Assembly: GCA_951804985.1 (NCBI GenBank)
Contig: OX638130.1
Span: 35,881,394 to 35,945,393, forward strand
Origin: Dryomyza anilis
Taxonomy: Eukaryota > Arthropoda > Insecta > Diptera > Dryomyzidae
Length of the DNA: 64,000 nucleotides
Direction: 5' to 3'
Both the position numbers and the translations under genes were made by a program. Positions 33,343 through 45,418 of this stretch are shown here, in pieces (positions within the stretch are counted from its first letter, which is position 1; the number at the start of each line of letters is the position of its first letter). The notes under the pieces are model-generated. The model worked only from the letters and a program-made list of their open reading frames with translations. It was not told where the DNA came from and did no database searches.

Positions 33343-33508
33343 TCAGAGCTAGGAACCGAAATTCCATTCTCTGCGGTTCCAGCTCCGGTTCCTTACAAAA
33401 AAAAAAATAAAAAAACTATTCCGGTACCAGTTCTTAAATTATTTTTTTATTTCGGATTCAGTTACGGTTCAGGTTCTATAAAAAATAAAATAACTATTCC
33501 AGTTCCTG
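33343..33508. repeat. GGTTCC-rich repeat, left part (target of non-LTR copy B)
   Basis: Contains GGTTCCAGCTCCGGTTCC, then CGGTACCAGTTC and TTACGGTTCAGGTTC, interspersed with A-runs. It continues at 36829-36880 (GTTCCAGTTCCGGTTC) on the other side of the insertion. It is probably a small degenerate element of unknown type. Confidence 0.55.
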
Positions 33509-33593
33509 TTTTTTTTATAATGTAGGATAAAAATAGAGCCACAGCACTCAGACAGAGTTATATCCATTGTGCTGTGACCCAGTTCCCTGGTTT

Positions 33594-36493
33594 TTAATGA
33601 TACTTCTTAGATTCATTATTGAATATAAGAAGGCTATTGTGTGATAGAGAGTGAAGCTGATCCTCTCTCATCACGTCTGTGCCAAAGATCTGCCTTCTAA
33701 TTTTAGAAAATGCTGGTTCCACAAACACTCCAGCACCAGATCCCTGATCGGTTCTGGAGCCGTCTGTGAAAATGCGGTGTGACCCTCTACCTGGCTCACA
33801 GTCAGGCGTTAGCCAGTCTTGAATGTCAGGTTGGCAGACCTCAAAATTTCGTCTTGGTAATATTTCTGTTATCGTTGCATCAGAGGGCATCTCCAGTAGA
33901 CAGGTGTCTAATGGAGTGTCAAGTGCAATGTCAGAGATATTCCAGGAACATTAAACCAGAAACCACCTCGTTTTAGTATCCACCAGCCTTTCATGGCTTC
34001 GCCTCTGATGAAGATGTCAAGTGGTGGTAGGTTTAAGATTGCATTCAGTGCTGGACCAGGTGTAGTGGGAAAGGCACCCGTAACACCCAGACATACGGTT
34101 CTCTGAATCTTGGCAAGACTAGTTGTCACGCATTTTCGCGACAGCTTGTTCCACCAGACTACCGATGCATATGATATCATCGGTCTTATCATTGCCGTGT
34201 AAATCCATAAGATTTTGCTCGGCGATAGTTCCCATGTCTTCCCAAAAATTCCTCTGCATTGCCAGAAGCCATTCAATGCTCGCGAAATTTTATTTTCAAC
34301 ATGTTTTGTCCAAAGTAGTTTACTATCTAGAGTTAAGCCCAGATATTTTACTTCGTTAGACAGAGGAATAGTGACACCCTTAAGTACTGGTAGAGATAAT
34401 CCTGTCATTATTCTTTTCCTAGTGAAGAGAACAATCCCTGAGGGTTGACGGAAAGTCCGTTTGCAGTACACCAGCTGTCAATTCGGTTCAATGAGTTTTG
34501 TGTTTTAACACAGACTTCATTGAGGGAAAAGCCCGTGGCAAGAATGGCAACATCATCTGCATAGGCCTGTGAATAGACACCTGGTCCATCGAGATTGTTG
34601 ACCAGAGAGTCAACCAGCATACACCAGAGCATACACCGCACTCCGTCTCAGAAGTGATGGTCCTAAACATTAGCATTGACCTTAGCCATTTGACCAATGT
34701 TTCATCTATTCCATGCATTCTAGCTGCGTCACACATTCTATCAAAAGTCGCATTATCAAAAGCACCCTCGATGTCAACTAATATGCCCATCACGTACATC
34801 TTCCTCTGAAAAGCATGCTCGATCCGGCCAACCAGATGTTGCAATGCTGTTTCACAGGATTTTCCACGTTGGTAGGCATGTTGTCTTGATGATAGTGGGT
34901 ACCTTGACAGCGATGTTTTTCTGATGTGCAACTCAACTAGTCTTTCTAGACACTTTAGTATGAAGGACATCATACTAATGGGTCTGAAGCTCTTGGCTAT
35001 GGAATAGTCTTCTCTTCCAACTTTAGGAATGAAGGCTACTTTAACTAAACGCCAGGATGTCGGATTGTATGCCCATGCGAGACTTGCTCTAAAGATCTTC
35101 TTTAGGCATGGTAGCAATTGGGTTATACCTTCCTGTAGCATGACTGACTGGGTAGATGCCATCCGATCCAGGTGACTTGAAGCCATCAAAAGAGGCCACT
35201 GCTTATTGGATAGCTTCATCGTACACAACCAATCTGGCAACCTGCCAGTCATGTTTTGTCACATTAGAGTTGTTATTGTAGTCCCCACTGCTGGGATTAC
35301 AAAGTGGCCCTATGTGGATTTGATTTCCCGGAAAGTGATTCTCAACTAGTACACTGAGTGCCTCTGTCTTAGACTCAGTATACGAGCCATCAGGTCTCCG
35401 CAGTGAGTCCAGTCGAGCAGTTCGGTCTCTTTTAAGAAACTTGACCAATCTGCTAGTCTCACTGCAGGATTCGATGCTACTGCAGAAGTCTTTATAAGAA
35501 ACACTTTTCGATTTACGAATTCGTTTCTTATACTCTTTCTGCTTAGCTCGATAAAGAAACCAGTCAGAGTCTAAGTTGCTCCTTAGGGCCCTATTTAGAA
35601 GCTTTCTGGAATCCTTGCGCAAGGTTTCAAGACAAACGTTCCACCAAGGAACGGGAGGTCTAGATAACGTTTTTCGTACCGGACATGTTCGTACAAAACT
35701 AGAATTTATGACATCGTTCATAACTTGAACGGACGTCTCAATACTTTCTTTGGTACGAATTCTGACAGGAATATTGAGGGAATTCTCTTACCGTCATAGA
35801 GGGCAGCACCTCTCGGTCAGTATGAAACTCGATATACCTGTGGTTCGATAAAGAATCATCTTTAAGAACCTTCCAGTTAAAGATTGATTCTCTCAGTCTA
35901 CCGTTGGACAAAGTAAGGTCAATCACTTCCTGTCTTCTAGCAGTCACAAACGTGAGTTTATTACCAGTGTTGTGAATGTTCAGATTGGAGGTCATGATGA
36001 AGTCAAGGAGTCTGGTACCTCGTGCGTTGCATTTACTGCCGTCCCACACATTGTGTTGAGCATTAGCGTCACAGCAAAGAATAAGGCAGGCCTCCTAAAG
36101 ATCACAGTACTCTATGAGCTCAACAATTGCCTTTGGCGGAGGAGGCAGTATTGAGTCATAGGGGAAGTAGCCTGAGGCGACAATCAGATGTTTCCATCCA
36201 CTATCGCTTTCATAGCTCACTTTGGCTGCCACCAGGTCTTGCCCAAAGAATTGGGTTAACTTGGTGACAGCAAAGTGTTTCGATACTATAAGACAGCTTC
36301 TAGGCCTTGCGGCTTGCTCATCGTATAGTATGGTTTCACCACGTAGTTCACTAAGACCACAGATGCGTTTGTTATACACCCATGGTTCTTGAATAGCTGT
36401 GATGTGAGATAATGTATGCAACATGGAGAGCCGCTTACCTAGTAAAGCGGTAGCAGCTTTAGAATGTTGCAGATTGATCTGAGTAAATATCAT
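33594..36493 (-). pseudogene. ORF2 of non-LTR copy B, frameshifted and deleted
   Basis: Endonuclease starts at 36493 (FTQINLQHSKAAT). RT fragments run 35721-33908, with VDIEGAFDNATF and YADD at 34552-34563. The GCPQGGVLSP segment present in copy A is deleted near 34630. The RNase H start HRIFTDGSRTDQGSGAG (33790-33740) is followed by the deletion. Lesions differ from copy A, so the two copies decayed independently. An open run of 254 codons survives at 35252-34488. Confidence 0.88.
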
Positions 36494-36530
36494 GACAGGA
36501 TAATTAACTCGTTTCTCATCATGTGCCTAT

Positions 36531-36826
36531 TCATTTGGAATTGATTCGGAATTTGATCCGTCCAAAGAATATGTTTAGATGGCTGTCGTACTTAGATAGC
36601 ATGACATCTAACGACTTCTGGTCTAAGCCAACAACCAGGGTTGAGCTCCGGACCTCGCTCTGGTTTATGGCTATAGATTTTCCATCCGTTCGTTTCGATG
36701 CCCTGGTTCTGAGCACGTAGGCAGGCAAACACTTCCGCTGTTTTCCTGATAGGACCAGGTATCCAGCATATTGCTCGCCTGCGTTTGGGATCGTCTCCGC
36801 TGAAAACAGCGAAGCGCGATTTGCCC
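36531..36826 (-). pseudogene. ORF1 3' part of non-LTR copy B
   Basis: Reads RASLFSAET and QYAGYLVLSGKQ in one frame, and STLVVGLDQKSLDVMLSKYD to the stop in another. It corresponds to 2405-2706 of copy A with a small deletion (the PEDKEG codons). Confidence 0.8.
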
Positions 36827-36899
36827 AAGGTTCCTGTTCCCAGTAATGGTTCCAGTTCCGGTTCGACAAACAAGCCCAGAATCCAATATAAATTTATTT

Positions 36900-39800
36900 T
36901 TATGTACAAAAATAATGAAATTTATATAAAATGTGGAGTAAAGTGGAGTATATCAGATCGGAGTGCACAACGAACACAAGTGAACAACGATATGTTGTTA
37001 TTATCAATGTAAATGATACCTTATTCCATTGTGAATTGTCCCAATGGGAAACTTTTTCTCATTTATGAATATTTGATATGTTTCGTCCGAAAATTGTTAT
37101 GATATTTTGGTTGTGGATACTTAGGTATAGGAACAAATATACAAAATTGGAATACCTTATGTCAGACTTATATGAGCAAAACTCCAGAACGAAGCAAAAA
37201 CACGGACTAAAATAAGTCGATCATGAAGCGATCAATTTAAAAAAAAAAAAAATAAGTTTTACTGAAAGCCTAAATATCTCTTTGAGGACTTTCTTTCTTG
37301 AACTCAATTTATTTAGATCCGCAAACAAACACAACTGCTCGGTTTACAGAGTTTCGAGCTGTTACGCTAGCACGATACTCCGAGCATCACAACATATCGA
37401 CCGCTCGGTTGACTCGTTCTTTTTGTAAATTTGCTTTAAATGTTTGTTTAATGTTCTATATTTAGTAATACATGCATAAATTTGAATAATAAACAAGAAT
37501 AAACGCAAATAACAACAGCAGAACTGTTGCAAATGAAAAATTTAAAAACGAACAACTCCGAGCCGTTCGAAATTTCGAGCGCTTCATTTAACAGTAGATC
37601 GAGCAGCGAGTACGTTGCTGCATGCTCAGCTCGGTTGGACAATTGAAATTCTGTTAGTTCGTGTTTCTCACTTTACAGCAGCGAGCTAACGACTGTTGCG
37701 TGGCGCGAACACATGAACGCTGAAACATTGTTTATGACACAAATACATACGAGCGCCTTCTGTTCGCGAGCGCACAATACCGAAGCCTGGTTTAAAATGT
37801 ACATAGATCAAGTCAATAAATATGACACCGCTGGCTAATGACAAAAAAATTCTTACTATTTTGATTTGTATGTGATTCACAAATTAAATAAACAATAAAA
37901 AATTAAACAAACAAAGAAATAAAATAAATGTTTCATAAAATTTGTATGATTATAATATGAAATATTAACAAACTAATATGAGCAACTATAGTGAACGTGA
38001 GGAAAAAAGTGCAAAAAATCTAAAAATAAAGAACAAATTGCGATCGGACAGAGGAACAGAAAATAGCAAAAGTGTTGTGAGATAGTTTTCTCTATATTCT
38101 CTTGAAAGTTTAAACGAAGTTTAACCCTTCAACATCGGACGTTTAAACTATGTTTAAACGACAAATAAAGTTCACTGAAAAATTCGATTCTGTCTTTACA
38201 CAAAGTTTAAACTACAAACGAAGTTCAACTAGAACTGAAAAACTGACCCTAAAAAGGTGTATTCAAATATGTCGGCCGGCAATGGAACGGAGTATTTTAA
38301 AAATTCAAGGCTCTTCTAAGAGGCTCATCAAGATAATTGCTTTATCTTGATGAGTTTTTTGAATTTTGGAAAAATGTCATTGAAAAAATTGAAAATTACC
38401 TCCAAAAATATGTCAATGACATTTTTTTCATAAATCCCAAAATGGCAGCATCGGTTAGCCAACAATATCTTCGTTATTTTACTACGATTTTGGACATTTC
38501 AGAAACATGCATCCTTTAAGAAAATAAATTATGTTATGTTTTTTTTTTTCACCAATAATGGGAATTGTATTTTGATAATGAGAATTCATTTATATACCAA
38601 CTTTGGATGGATTGGAAATGGTGTGGTTTCAAAGAATTAGACATATCTGAAATTATTAAAATAATATATATTAAATGTTGACTTTTTACCTTTAACTGCA
38701 TCAAGATGAGTATAGGGCAGGACACTTTTTTTAATAATGTATGTTATAAACTAGGGATGCCCAACTCGCCTTCCCGCGGCTGACTGCACGGGCAATCGAG
38801 TGCTAGGCGAGGAGTATCTACGGGTAGAACGAGAGGTATCTACGGGAGCGGGGATTGCAACGCAGAAATTAGCGGGGGATTTTAGTGTTGCATTTTTAGA
38901 AATTCCGGTAAATTTAAATGTCTATTTAAGAATTTAATAATTTGAGATTGGTTTTAACGGACCCATTTATATTGCTTATTATTTTGAATTACTAAAATAT
39001 ACAAATTTTATCATTTTAAATAATTATAATTTTTTCTCATAACATTTATTTAATTTTCGCAAAAACAAATCTAATTATTTGTTATTTTTTGTAAAATGTT
39101 TTTGGATATAAAATGTGTGTCTAAAGTGATTAAAATCTCAAACTTAACTAAATACTAAAATAATTATTTATTTCACATTTCTGCCCTATTTTTCTTAAGA
39201 AATGATGCAAAACTGAAGAGAGTGAGAGTGCGGTGAGAGTACGGTGTAACAAAGTAAAACAACCAAGTAACAAAGTAAAACTGACTAACTGAATAATTCG
39301 TGGTTTTGGAAAAAAAATGTACATAGAATAATCCAAAAATACTGTATTTTGTGAAAATTAATTATTTTTGATAATACCAATGTTATATGTTCTTATTCCG
39401 TTCATAAAACAGAACAATTGGATAAAAAATGCTATTGCAAAAGTATCAAGCAAATTATTAATTGAGGTTTTTTAATTAACAATATTTATTATACAATGTT
39501 TAGTGTCGTTCGTATATAAACTATACAATAATAAATAACAATATAAATATTTAAATCACACATAAAATACTATGTTCCACTGTGTGAAGTCGACGAATTC
39601 TACGCATGCAACCCCAGTACGAAATGTAAATTGTTGACCATTTCTTAAATTTACTTTATTTTTATGCATTTAATTAAACAACTTATGATTTACATGTATG
39701 TAATAAAAACATCATAAACATTATATTTTGAACGGTACTAAAAGTATTTTTAAACTGTACGTTTCAATTGTGAATGTAAACACCTCAAAAAAAAATTTGA

Positions 39801-40400
39801 ATCAAGCTAAACTACAATCATAAGCTGGCGCACTCCCCAGGAAAATAAATAAATTAACATTATATATAAATATTTTGTAATAATTTTATTTCAGATTGAA
39901 AAAAAACGTTGTCAAAAATTCTATTTCACAATTTCTACTGGGTTATTTGCTACAAATGACTGTGAGTTTACACTGAATAAAATCTATTTTTACGATAAAT
40001 AGTTGGGATTTATTTAATCATATAATTCATTATAATAATTCATACATCGTTATACGAATAATGTTGTATGATAAATATATATAAATATATGATAAATATA
40101 TAGTACAAAAATATGTATTTTTAAAATGAGTGCATTTGCTTAATATATGGTTTATTAAATTTATAATACAGCCTTTCTAGACAAAACCAACTATCTCTAT
40201 TGTACATTCCTCGAAGTACATATATTCTTGTTTCGTCGATAAAATTGTGACGACCAACATTTTATCCAAAAAAAAAAATTGCAATTTATAATCAGAAAAT
40301 ATAAATTCGAAAATATAAAATCGATAACTGCAAGAAAAAAAATATAACGTAGTAACACTGGCATCGACTGAACCGATCTGACAACACCAGCGAATCAGAG
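36900..40400. other. AT-rich intergenic stretch without recognised genes
   Basis: Short open frames only, none over about 70 codons and none with a known domain. It has a few GAGCTCG-like motifs near 37330-37630. 38745-38880 is a GC-richer island beginning AGGGATGCCCAACTCGCC that looks like one end of a decayed element. No boundary pairs were found. Confidence 0.5.
38324..38354. repeat. Perfect 13-bp stem hairpin
   Basis: CTCATCAAGATAA and TTATCTTGATGAG are separated by TTGCT. Imperfect pairing extends outward (AAATTCAAG with TTTGAATTTT). It is probably the centre of a small palindromic MITE. Confidence 0.6.
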
Positions 40401-41010
40401 GGCTATTGTATACCAAAACTCGGCAACGAAACACAAAGTGACACCGCATCGCCTGGAACTTCGTGTTTTACGAGTCAAACACGAACGGTCGCCTATAAAA
40501 AGCCAGCAACGGTTGTGAACAGACGAAGACCGCACAAAGAACAACGTCGACAAATACCGCCAAATCCGATTGCTTGCAGAGGACACCTGTGGTTCTCTTC
40601 AAGCTTCGACAAAGCGAACGCCCGTCAGTTAGACTCGTAGAGGACGTTCCCTACGGTTAACTAGTTGGCAGCGAAAACTGACTACAGACAAGGCCGTGAT
40701 CGACAACTACCCTTTTAAGACGTTCGTGGTTCTTGATAGGATTTACACGATTGTTGACAGGACGACTGAGGTCACGACGCAACGAATAAAAGGAACAGCA
40801 GTATTACGCGCTTTCAAACGTCCCACACGTAAAGTGCCTCGTCCGGTCGTCCGAAAAAAAAAACAATAGGATTATCAGTCACCTACAAAAGCCGCATCCG
40901 CGCCTTAACGAAGTCCACGGTACCCAGGGGAAGAGTGTGGATCACATGCGGACAGACGACCTGCCTACATACCATGTACGTAGGAAATAACACGCCGCAC
41001 ATTGGGAAAA
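40400..41010 (+). repeat. Family Q, copy 1, with TATA promoter-like start
   Basis: TCGCCTATAAAAAGCC (TATAAAA 40494-40500) is followed by a TCAGTTAGAC initiator-like site about 130 bp on and by TAGTTGGCAGCG. From about 40620 to 41000 it matches 41580-41900. The frame reads KAVIDNY, then FVVLDRIYTIVDRTTEVTTQ, but with breaks here. A basic protein of unknown family is suggested. I cannot assign it to a known element class. Confidence 0.5.
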
Positions 41011-41579
41011 ACAGGTAAAAAACGCTCGCATCGCCTGTTTTCAGCGCTAGTTTCTACATTTTTTGGACTAGATACTTGAAATTTTGATAGTACCTTCAGA
41101 ATTCTTTATAGAATGAACTGGAATATATTCTTTTGTTTTTCGCTAAAAGGGGCTGATACCCCACAGCCGGAAGTTAAGACTTTTGAAGAATTGCGCTGTG
41201 TAAAATCAAGCTAAAATATCAATGCTATGACAATGGATTCTGAAAGCCAGTCAAAAATAAAAATACACGTGTATCATCATTTTGAAAATTGGGTCGTAAA
41301 AACTTGTTTATAGTTAGTTAAAGTGGGTTAAACATTAAATGGAATAATATGAACAAAACTAGTGAAACTCAATATATTATTTAAATTTTTATTATCGAAG
41401 ACTTGTAATCAAATAGTATATACATTTTATAGATTACGTTAACCCAAACACAAGTAGCATATTCATCGATATAAGGAAATTGTTTTGTTTTTTTTTTTTC
41501 ATATATATACTACATATGGAGATATCTTAAAATCGAAATATCTTAATTAGTTGCAGATAAATTTAACACTGGCATTCGG

Positions 41580-42310
41580 GTACCTAGTTGGCAGCGGACA
41601 CTGAATATAGACAAGGCCGTGATCGACAACTACCCTTGTAAGAAGTTCGTGGTTCTTGATAGGATTTACACGATTGTTGACAGGACGACTGAGGTCACGA
41701 CGCAACGAATAAACGGAACAGCAGTAGTACGCGTTTTCAAACGTCCAGCCCGTAAAGTTCCGCGTCCGATCGTCCGAAAAAAAAGAGGAGTATCAGTCAC
41801 CTACAAAAGCCACATCCAGAGTGTGGATCACATGCGAACAGACGAAAGGTCCAGGCATTCGCTCCAAGTAATTCAACGGTACGTAGGAAATTACACGACG
41901 TCAACGTTAGCCGGAAGCAGACAACAGCAAATGCACGACCGCAACGAATCATCCATTTTTTTTTTTTGCAGAAGCCAAGACGAGCCGTAGTGACGAGAAA
42001 ACGAGTCGCCCATCCCTGTCGAGATTAGCCGCCGCATGAACGCGAACGTGCACGAGTCATCAGCGTAGCGCACGAGTCATCGTAAGCCGAAGGTAGAAAA
42101 TCACACGATCGAAACGTGTCGTCGGCGTAAGCCGAATGCAGGCAAACACACGACCTCAACGAGTCGTCCATCGGAAGTCAAAGGCAGACAGCAGCAACCA
42201 CACGACCGCAAGAGTCGTCATCGTAAGCCGAAAACAGGCAGAAGAAACCGCACGACCGCAACGTGTCGTCTACCGTTTCTCAGAAGTCGAGACGAGAATC
42301 CAACGGACTA
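41580..42310 (+). repeat. Family Q, copy 2, with open frame and minisatellite
   Basis: A 123-codon frame (41619-41990) begins MIDNYPCKKFVVLDRIYTIV and is rich in Arg/Lys (RPARKVPRPIVRKKRG). It is the better-kept counterpart of copy 1. It leads into tandem units of about 55 bp at 42060-42290 containing CACACGACCGCAACGAGTCGTC, then GTAAGCCGAA, which encode repeated (A/T)RPQRVV peptides. No homology recognised. A viral or LTR-element gag-like basic protein is possible but unproven. Confidence 0.45.
42060..42290 (+). repeat. Roughly 55-bp tandem repeat in family Q
   Basis: About four units of CGACC(G/T)CAACG(A/T)GTCGTC followed by AAGCCGAA.GCAGGCA. They are partly palindromic (CACGAC...GTCGTC) and in frame with the basic peptide. 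Confidence 0.6.
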
Positions 42311-42314
42311 GCAA

Positions 42315-43195
42315 CGTCGCACGTTGGGAAAAATGATCAAATACCTGCGCATGAGTCAAAAACAATAACTTACGGGAATGTTCCATTTGAATTGCTTATT
42401 ATATATAAGATGAATGCAGATAAAAATTCCCGTTTTTTATGTAAATATCTATTACCACTTCCGAGTTATAGTTATCTGTATTGAGGCTTATTTCTCAAAA
42501 ACTGAAAAAATGGTACAACGATATAATGGGTGTACTCAAATGCGTGTAAAATTTTCATTTATAAGTGAAAGACAACCAAAAATTATAACATAACAAGGAC
42601 ACATATGTCTCTTATCTAACGTACAAATCATGTTAATAGCATGTCCTGTTCTAATGATATTTGAATGTAAATATACGTATTTCTTCAGTATTATTCAAAA
42701 AAAAAATATAAAATTTAGCGGTCTATAACTTTTTTGGATCACCATGGATCACGATCGTACTATATTAAGAGAACAGTAAGATTTATGGTGGTTACAGCCA
42801 TATGAATTTTATCTGCGCCTTCCTGCGCCTAAACGTCATTTTTATACCGTATACCTAACCCTTAAATGCTCATGGAAATCGATTTGAACAAAAGTAATAA
42901 ATATATCACCGTGCTTTTTCAGGTATTGGGCGGTATATAAAAGTATATATATTTTTGATCAGAATCATCACTCAACTGTCTGTTTGTGTTGCTGTCTGCC
43001 AGAAATCACGGTAACTTGAATAATACTGGTCAGAATGCAATGAATAGTCAATAGTTTTAGCCAAAAAATGGTTCTGACTTCAGAAATGAGCCAAATCGGT
43101 AAACGAACACGCCCACCTCCCATACAAGTCATTAATTTATAACTCTTTAGGAAACAATAATTCGTAAATAATTTGAGATATTATTCAGTGCAATC
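42315..43195. repeat. Repeat family R, copy B, left part
   Basis: It matches 8500-8958 plus 12354-12655 and is continuous across the G1 insertion point. It is interrupted at 43195 by a TIR element and resumes at 44362. The start CGTCGCACGTTGGG follows family Q directly, so Q and R may be parts of one element. Confidence 0.8.
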
Positions 43196-43460
43196 ATGAG
43201 GCCCGTCGTAGCGGATATTTTCATTCGGATTCGAATTTATCTATCATAGGATCCGAATCGAATTCGAAGTTCCGACGGAACGGATTTTTTGACATATTTT
43301 TGACACTTTTCTACGAATGCATTGTTGTGTCGGAATGTAATTCTTTGTGTGTAAAAACCTTTTGTTTTGCATTAATTAATGAATTTTTGCTGTAATTTGT
43401 GATAAAGTGATATGAATACAAATGCCGCAGAATCATTTGCTGTTTATGCTTTAAGTCAGG

Positions 43461-43535
43461 GGTTCTGGAGACATCCGCCAGCTACCTACTTATATAACAA
43501 GTGGGAGCTGGCCAAAGATCGGAACTTCACGAATT
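43461..43535 (+). pseudogene. RIC1-like (Rich) fragment 1, captured
   Basis: Reads LETSASYLLI, then in a shifted frame KWELAKD. These correspond to the (LD)TAASYLI and later KW(D/E)L segments near the C-terminus of RIC1, the Rab6 exchange-factor subunit conserved in animals. The intervening residues are deleted. Recognition is from memory of the family pattern. The second occurrence of KWELTKD at about 44040 supports the capture. Confidence 0.5.
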
Positions 43536-43730
43536 AACAAGAAACTACTGTACACATTGCAAATAAAAAAAGTATTTTTATATTAAAGCATAAAATAAAT
43601 TCATTTCACTAGTGTTTGGTTTAACAAAAGTATGAAAATTAGAAAATGTTAATTAGATACATTTATTTGTCTACTGCGCCCGCGTCTGAAATTCGCTGCA
43701 ATTCTATCGCTCGCGATACTAGTCGACAAT

Positions 43731-44090
43731 GAGATGGCGCTCAGCGGCGAGGATGAGGTGACGCTTTACTGCCTGCTCGAGCACAAGTTGATTAAGTCCA
43801 TTCTAGGAAACAACGCCTGTCAGATAGCGCAATCGTGTCGCTCGCTGCCACATTTTCAGCATGCACTGGAGTTGGTTCTGCCGAGGCAAACAGCCCAGCC
43901 AATCAACACTGCTGCTCAGCACACTCTTTATGAGATTTCGCTCTGGCCATATTTTACTCGATGGCCGGCAATCCGAAGAATCTCTTGCATCAGTGTCCGG
44001 TAAATCTATAGCTGTCCGTCCGTTTTGAGCGAGCTTTGCAAGTGGGAGCTGACCAAAGATCCGATACTCCTCCATATGCTTATCGATTCA
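43731..44090 (+). pseudogene. RIC1-like (Rich) fragment 2, captured
   Basis: From 43731: ALSGEDEVTLYCLLEHK, a shortened helix, then AQSCRSLPHFQHALELVL. After a deletion (PRQTAQPINTAAQH region) it reads LWPY and, one frame over, SMAGNPKNLLHQC (about 43950-44000), then KWELTKD near 44040. These blocks occur in this order in the conserved RIC1 C-terminal domain. Blocks are joined without the intermediate exons, and a frameshift lies before MAGNPK. RIC1 with its partner RGP1 activates Rab6 at the Golgi; this copy cannot do so. Base composition here is GC-richer than its surroundings, as expected for host coding DNA. Confidence 0.6.
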
Positions 44091-44361
44091 ATTAAATTAA
44101 TCGCCTACAACAATATTTACAGGCAAATTAAACAATTTACTTCAAAATATTATATTTTTAACAATTTGTTGAAAAATTATTTTAATTTTTGTTGGTAAAT
44201 TTTCACTGATTAGACATAAACAGCTGACTTCGAATTTTCGAAGTTACATTTTTGTATTAGCAACGCGGAAATCCATTCCGCACGGAACTCATGATAGTTA
44301 AAAATTCGTATTCGTAGCGGAGATTCGGATTTTTGCTACGACGGGCTTCATGATTGCCCTG

Positions 44362-44985
44362 ATTATAAAATTTAAAATGCAATGTTTTGCAAAAATGGAT
44401 GAAATCAATAAATTCTACAATTTCCTCGATTTGTCATTTTGTAGTTAAATGATTTCCTGCTGGGCATTAATAATAATGCACGATTCTAACTGGGTATGTA
44501 CAATTACTCGTTTTACCGGAATGTCTGATTAATCGTAAACACGATATATCAAATTTTCGATGTATCATATTTTGTTGAATAACCTAAAATACTTTTATTC
44601 GGTTAATTAGAATTTTGATTAATTAAAAAACGATTAATCAGATATATGATTAATTGAAGTACGGTTAATTGTTTTGTTATTGGCATGATAATAAATAACT
44701 ATATTATACCTGCTACGCCTCTTTTTCAGCATTTGTAATTTTATTATTTTGTTTTTTTTTAAACAAAACTTTGTTTTGCATATCTTTTTAAATAGCAATT
44801 TCTATGACAAATATAAAGTATTTTGATTAATTAAATTGAATTGTTTTAATTAACCGATTAATCTTATTTTCGGTTAATTAAACAATACGATTAATCAAAT
44901 AATTTATTAATCGTGATTGCCATTAATCAGTATTTCCTGTAAAACAATTCAATGCCCAGCCCTAATTATAACGTTACTTACTTGT
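44362..44985. repeat. Repeat family R, copy B, right part
   Basis: It matches 12640-13014 and extends beyond it with further GATTAAT/ATTAATC motifs, ending near CAATGCCCAGCCCTAAT. The following 44990-45200 has no recognised feature. Confidence 0.75.
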
Positions 44986-45200
44986 TTACTTTATTACGTT
45001 ACTTTAAAAAATTAGGATTTTTTAATACTTAGTAGAGTGTTGAGTTCCTTGATGGTTTGACAGTCTTAAATCATGGATAATGGACGGAATATGTATACAC
45101 AAATTAACCAAGGTTATATCGATCAAAAATATATATATTATATTTAATTTCTACGCATCAGAAATATATTACAAAATATTCAACAAAGTTACTTTATAAA

Positions 45201-45398
45201 TGTAGGGTATCGGTGTAGGGAACCACTAAAAAAAACCAAGTATGCCACTCGATTCTCCAAAGAATTATCTTTAAGAATAACTATATATACAAATACCTAT
45301 CATTATTAGTATAGACGTGAAATTAAAAAATAAATTATTTGTATTCGAAGAAAACCCTGGACAGCCACTGAGGATATCCTGGCTGATAGTTCATTACA
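45201..45398 (+). repeat. Candidate 5' LTR of gypsy C
   Basis: TGTAGGGTAT...TCATTACA. The 3' edge is fixed by the primer site two bases on. The 5' edge is inferred from the TGTA/TACA pairing and is uncertain. Confidence 0.45.
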
Positions 45399-45400
45399 AA

Positions 45401-45418
45401 TGGCGCCCGAGCAGGGAC
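45401..45418 (+). promoter_or_regulatory. Primer binding site of gypsy C (tRNA-Lys type)
   Basis: TGGCGCCCGAGCAGGGAC, a classical lysine-tRNA type primer site. Confidence 0.85.

Larger units (their letters stand above)
33509..36828 (-). mobile_element. Non-LTR retrotransposon copy B (same family as 1116-6473), 5'-truncated
   Basis: Minus-strand copy with a T-run at 33509-33516 and the same 3' UTR. It is flanked by GTTCCTGTT on both sides (about 33502-33510 and 36827-36836). The 5' end lies inside ORF1, at the position matching about 2400 of copy A. An internal deletion removes the RNase H core and part of the C-terminus: the GAGVFVEP codons join directly to AFSKIRRQIFG near 33722. Confidence 0.88.
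43196..44361. mobile_element. TIR DNA element (hAT-like ends) carrying host gene fragments
   Basis: Ends are CAGTGCAATCATGAGGCCCG and, inverted, CAGGGCAATCATGAAGCCCG. The repeats extend 27 bp to CGTCGTAGC with two mismatches. Copy A of repeat R provides the empty site. A repeated ATT/ATTAT flank is seen, but the duplication length is ambiguous because the target is ATTATTAT. There is no transposase inside. The interior holds fragments similar to RIC1. Confidence 0.78.

Noticed and set aside
38745..38880. AGGGATGCCCAACTCGCC island as a hAT element
   Set aside because: Only one end-like sequence is seen; no inverted partner or duplication within the next kilobases.
43196..44361. Exact 8-bp hAT target duplication for the RIC1-carrying element
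   Set aside because: The target ATTATTAT is itself repetitive and the empty-site comparison supports only about 3 bp unambiguously, so the superfamily is left as hAT-like by its ends only.
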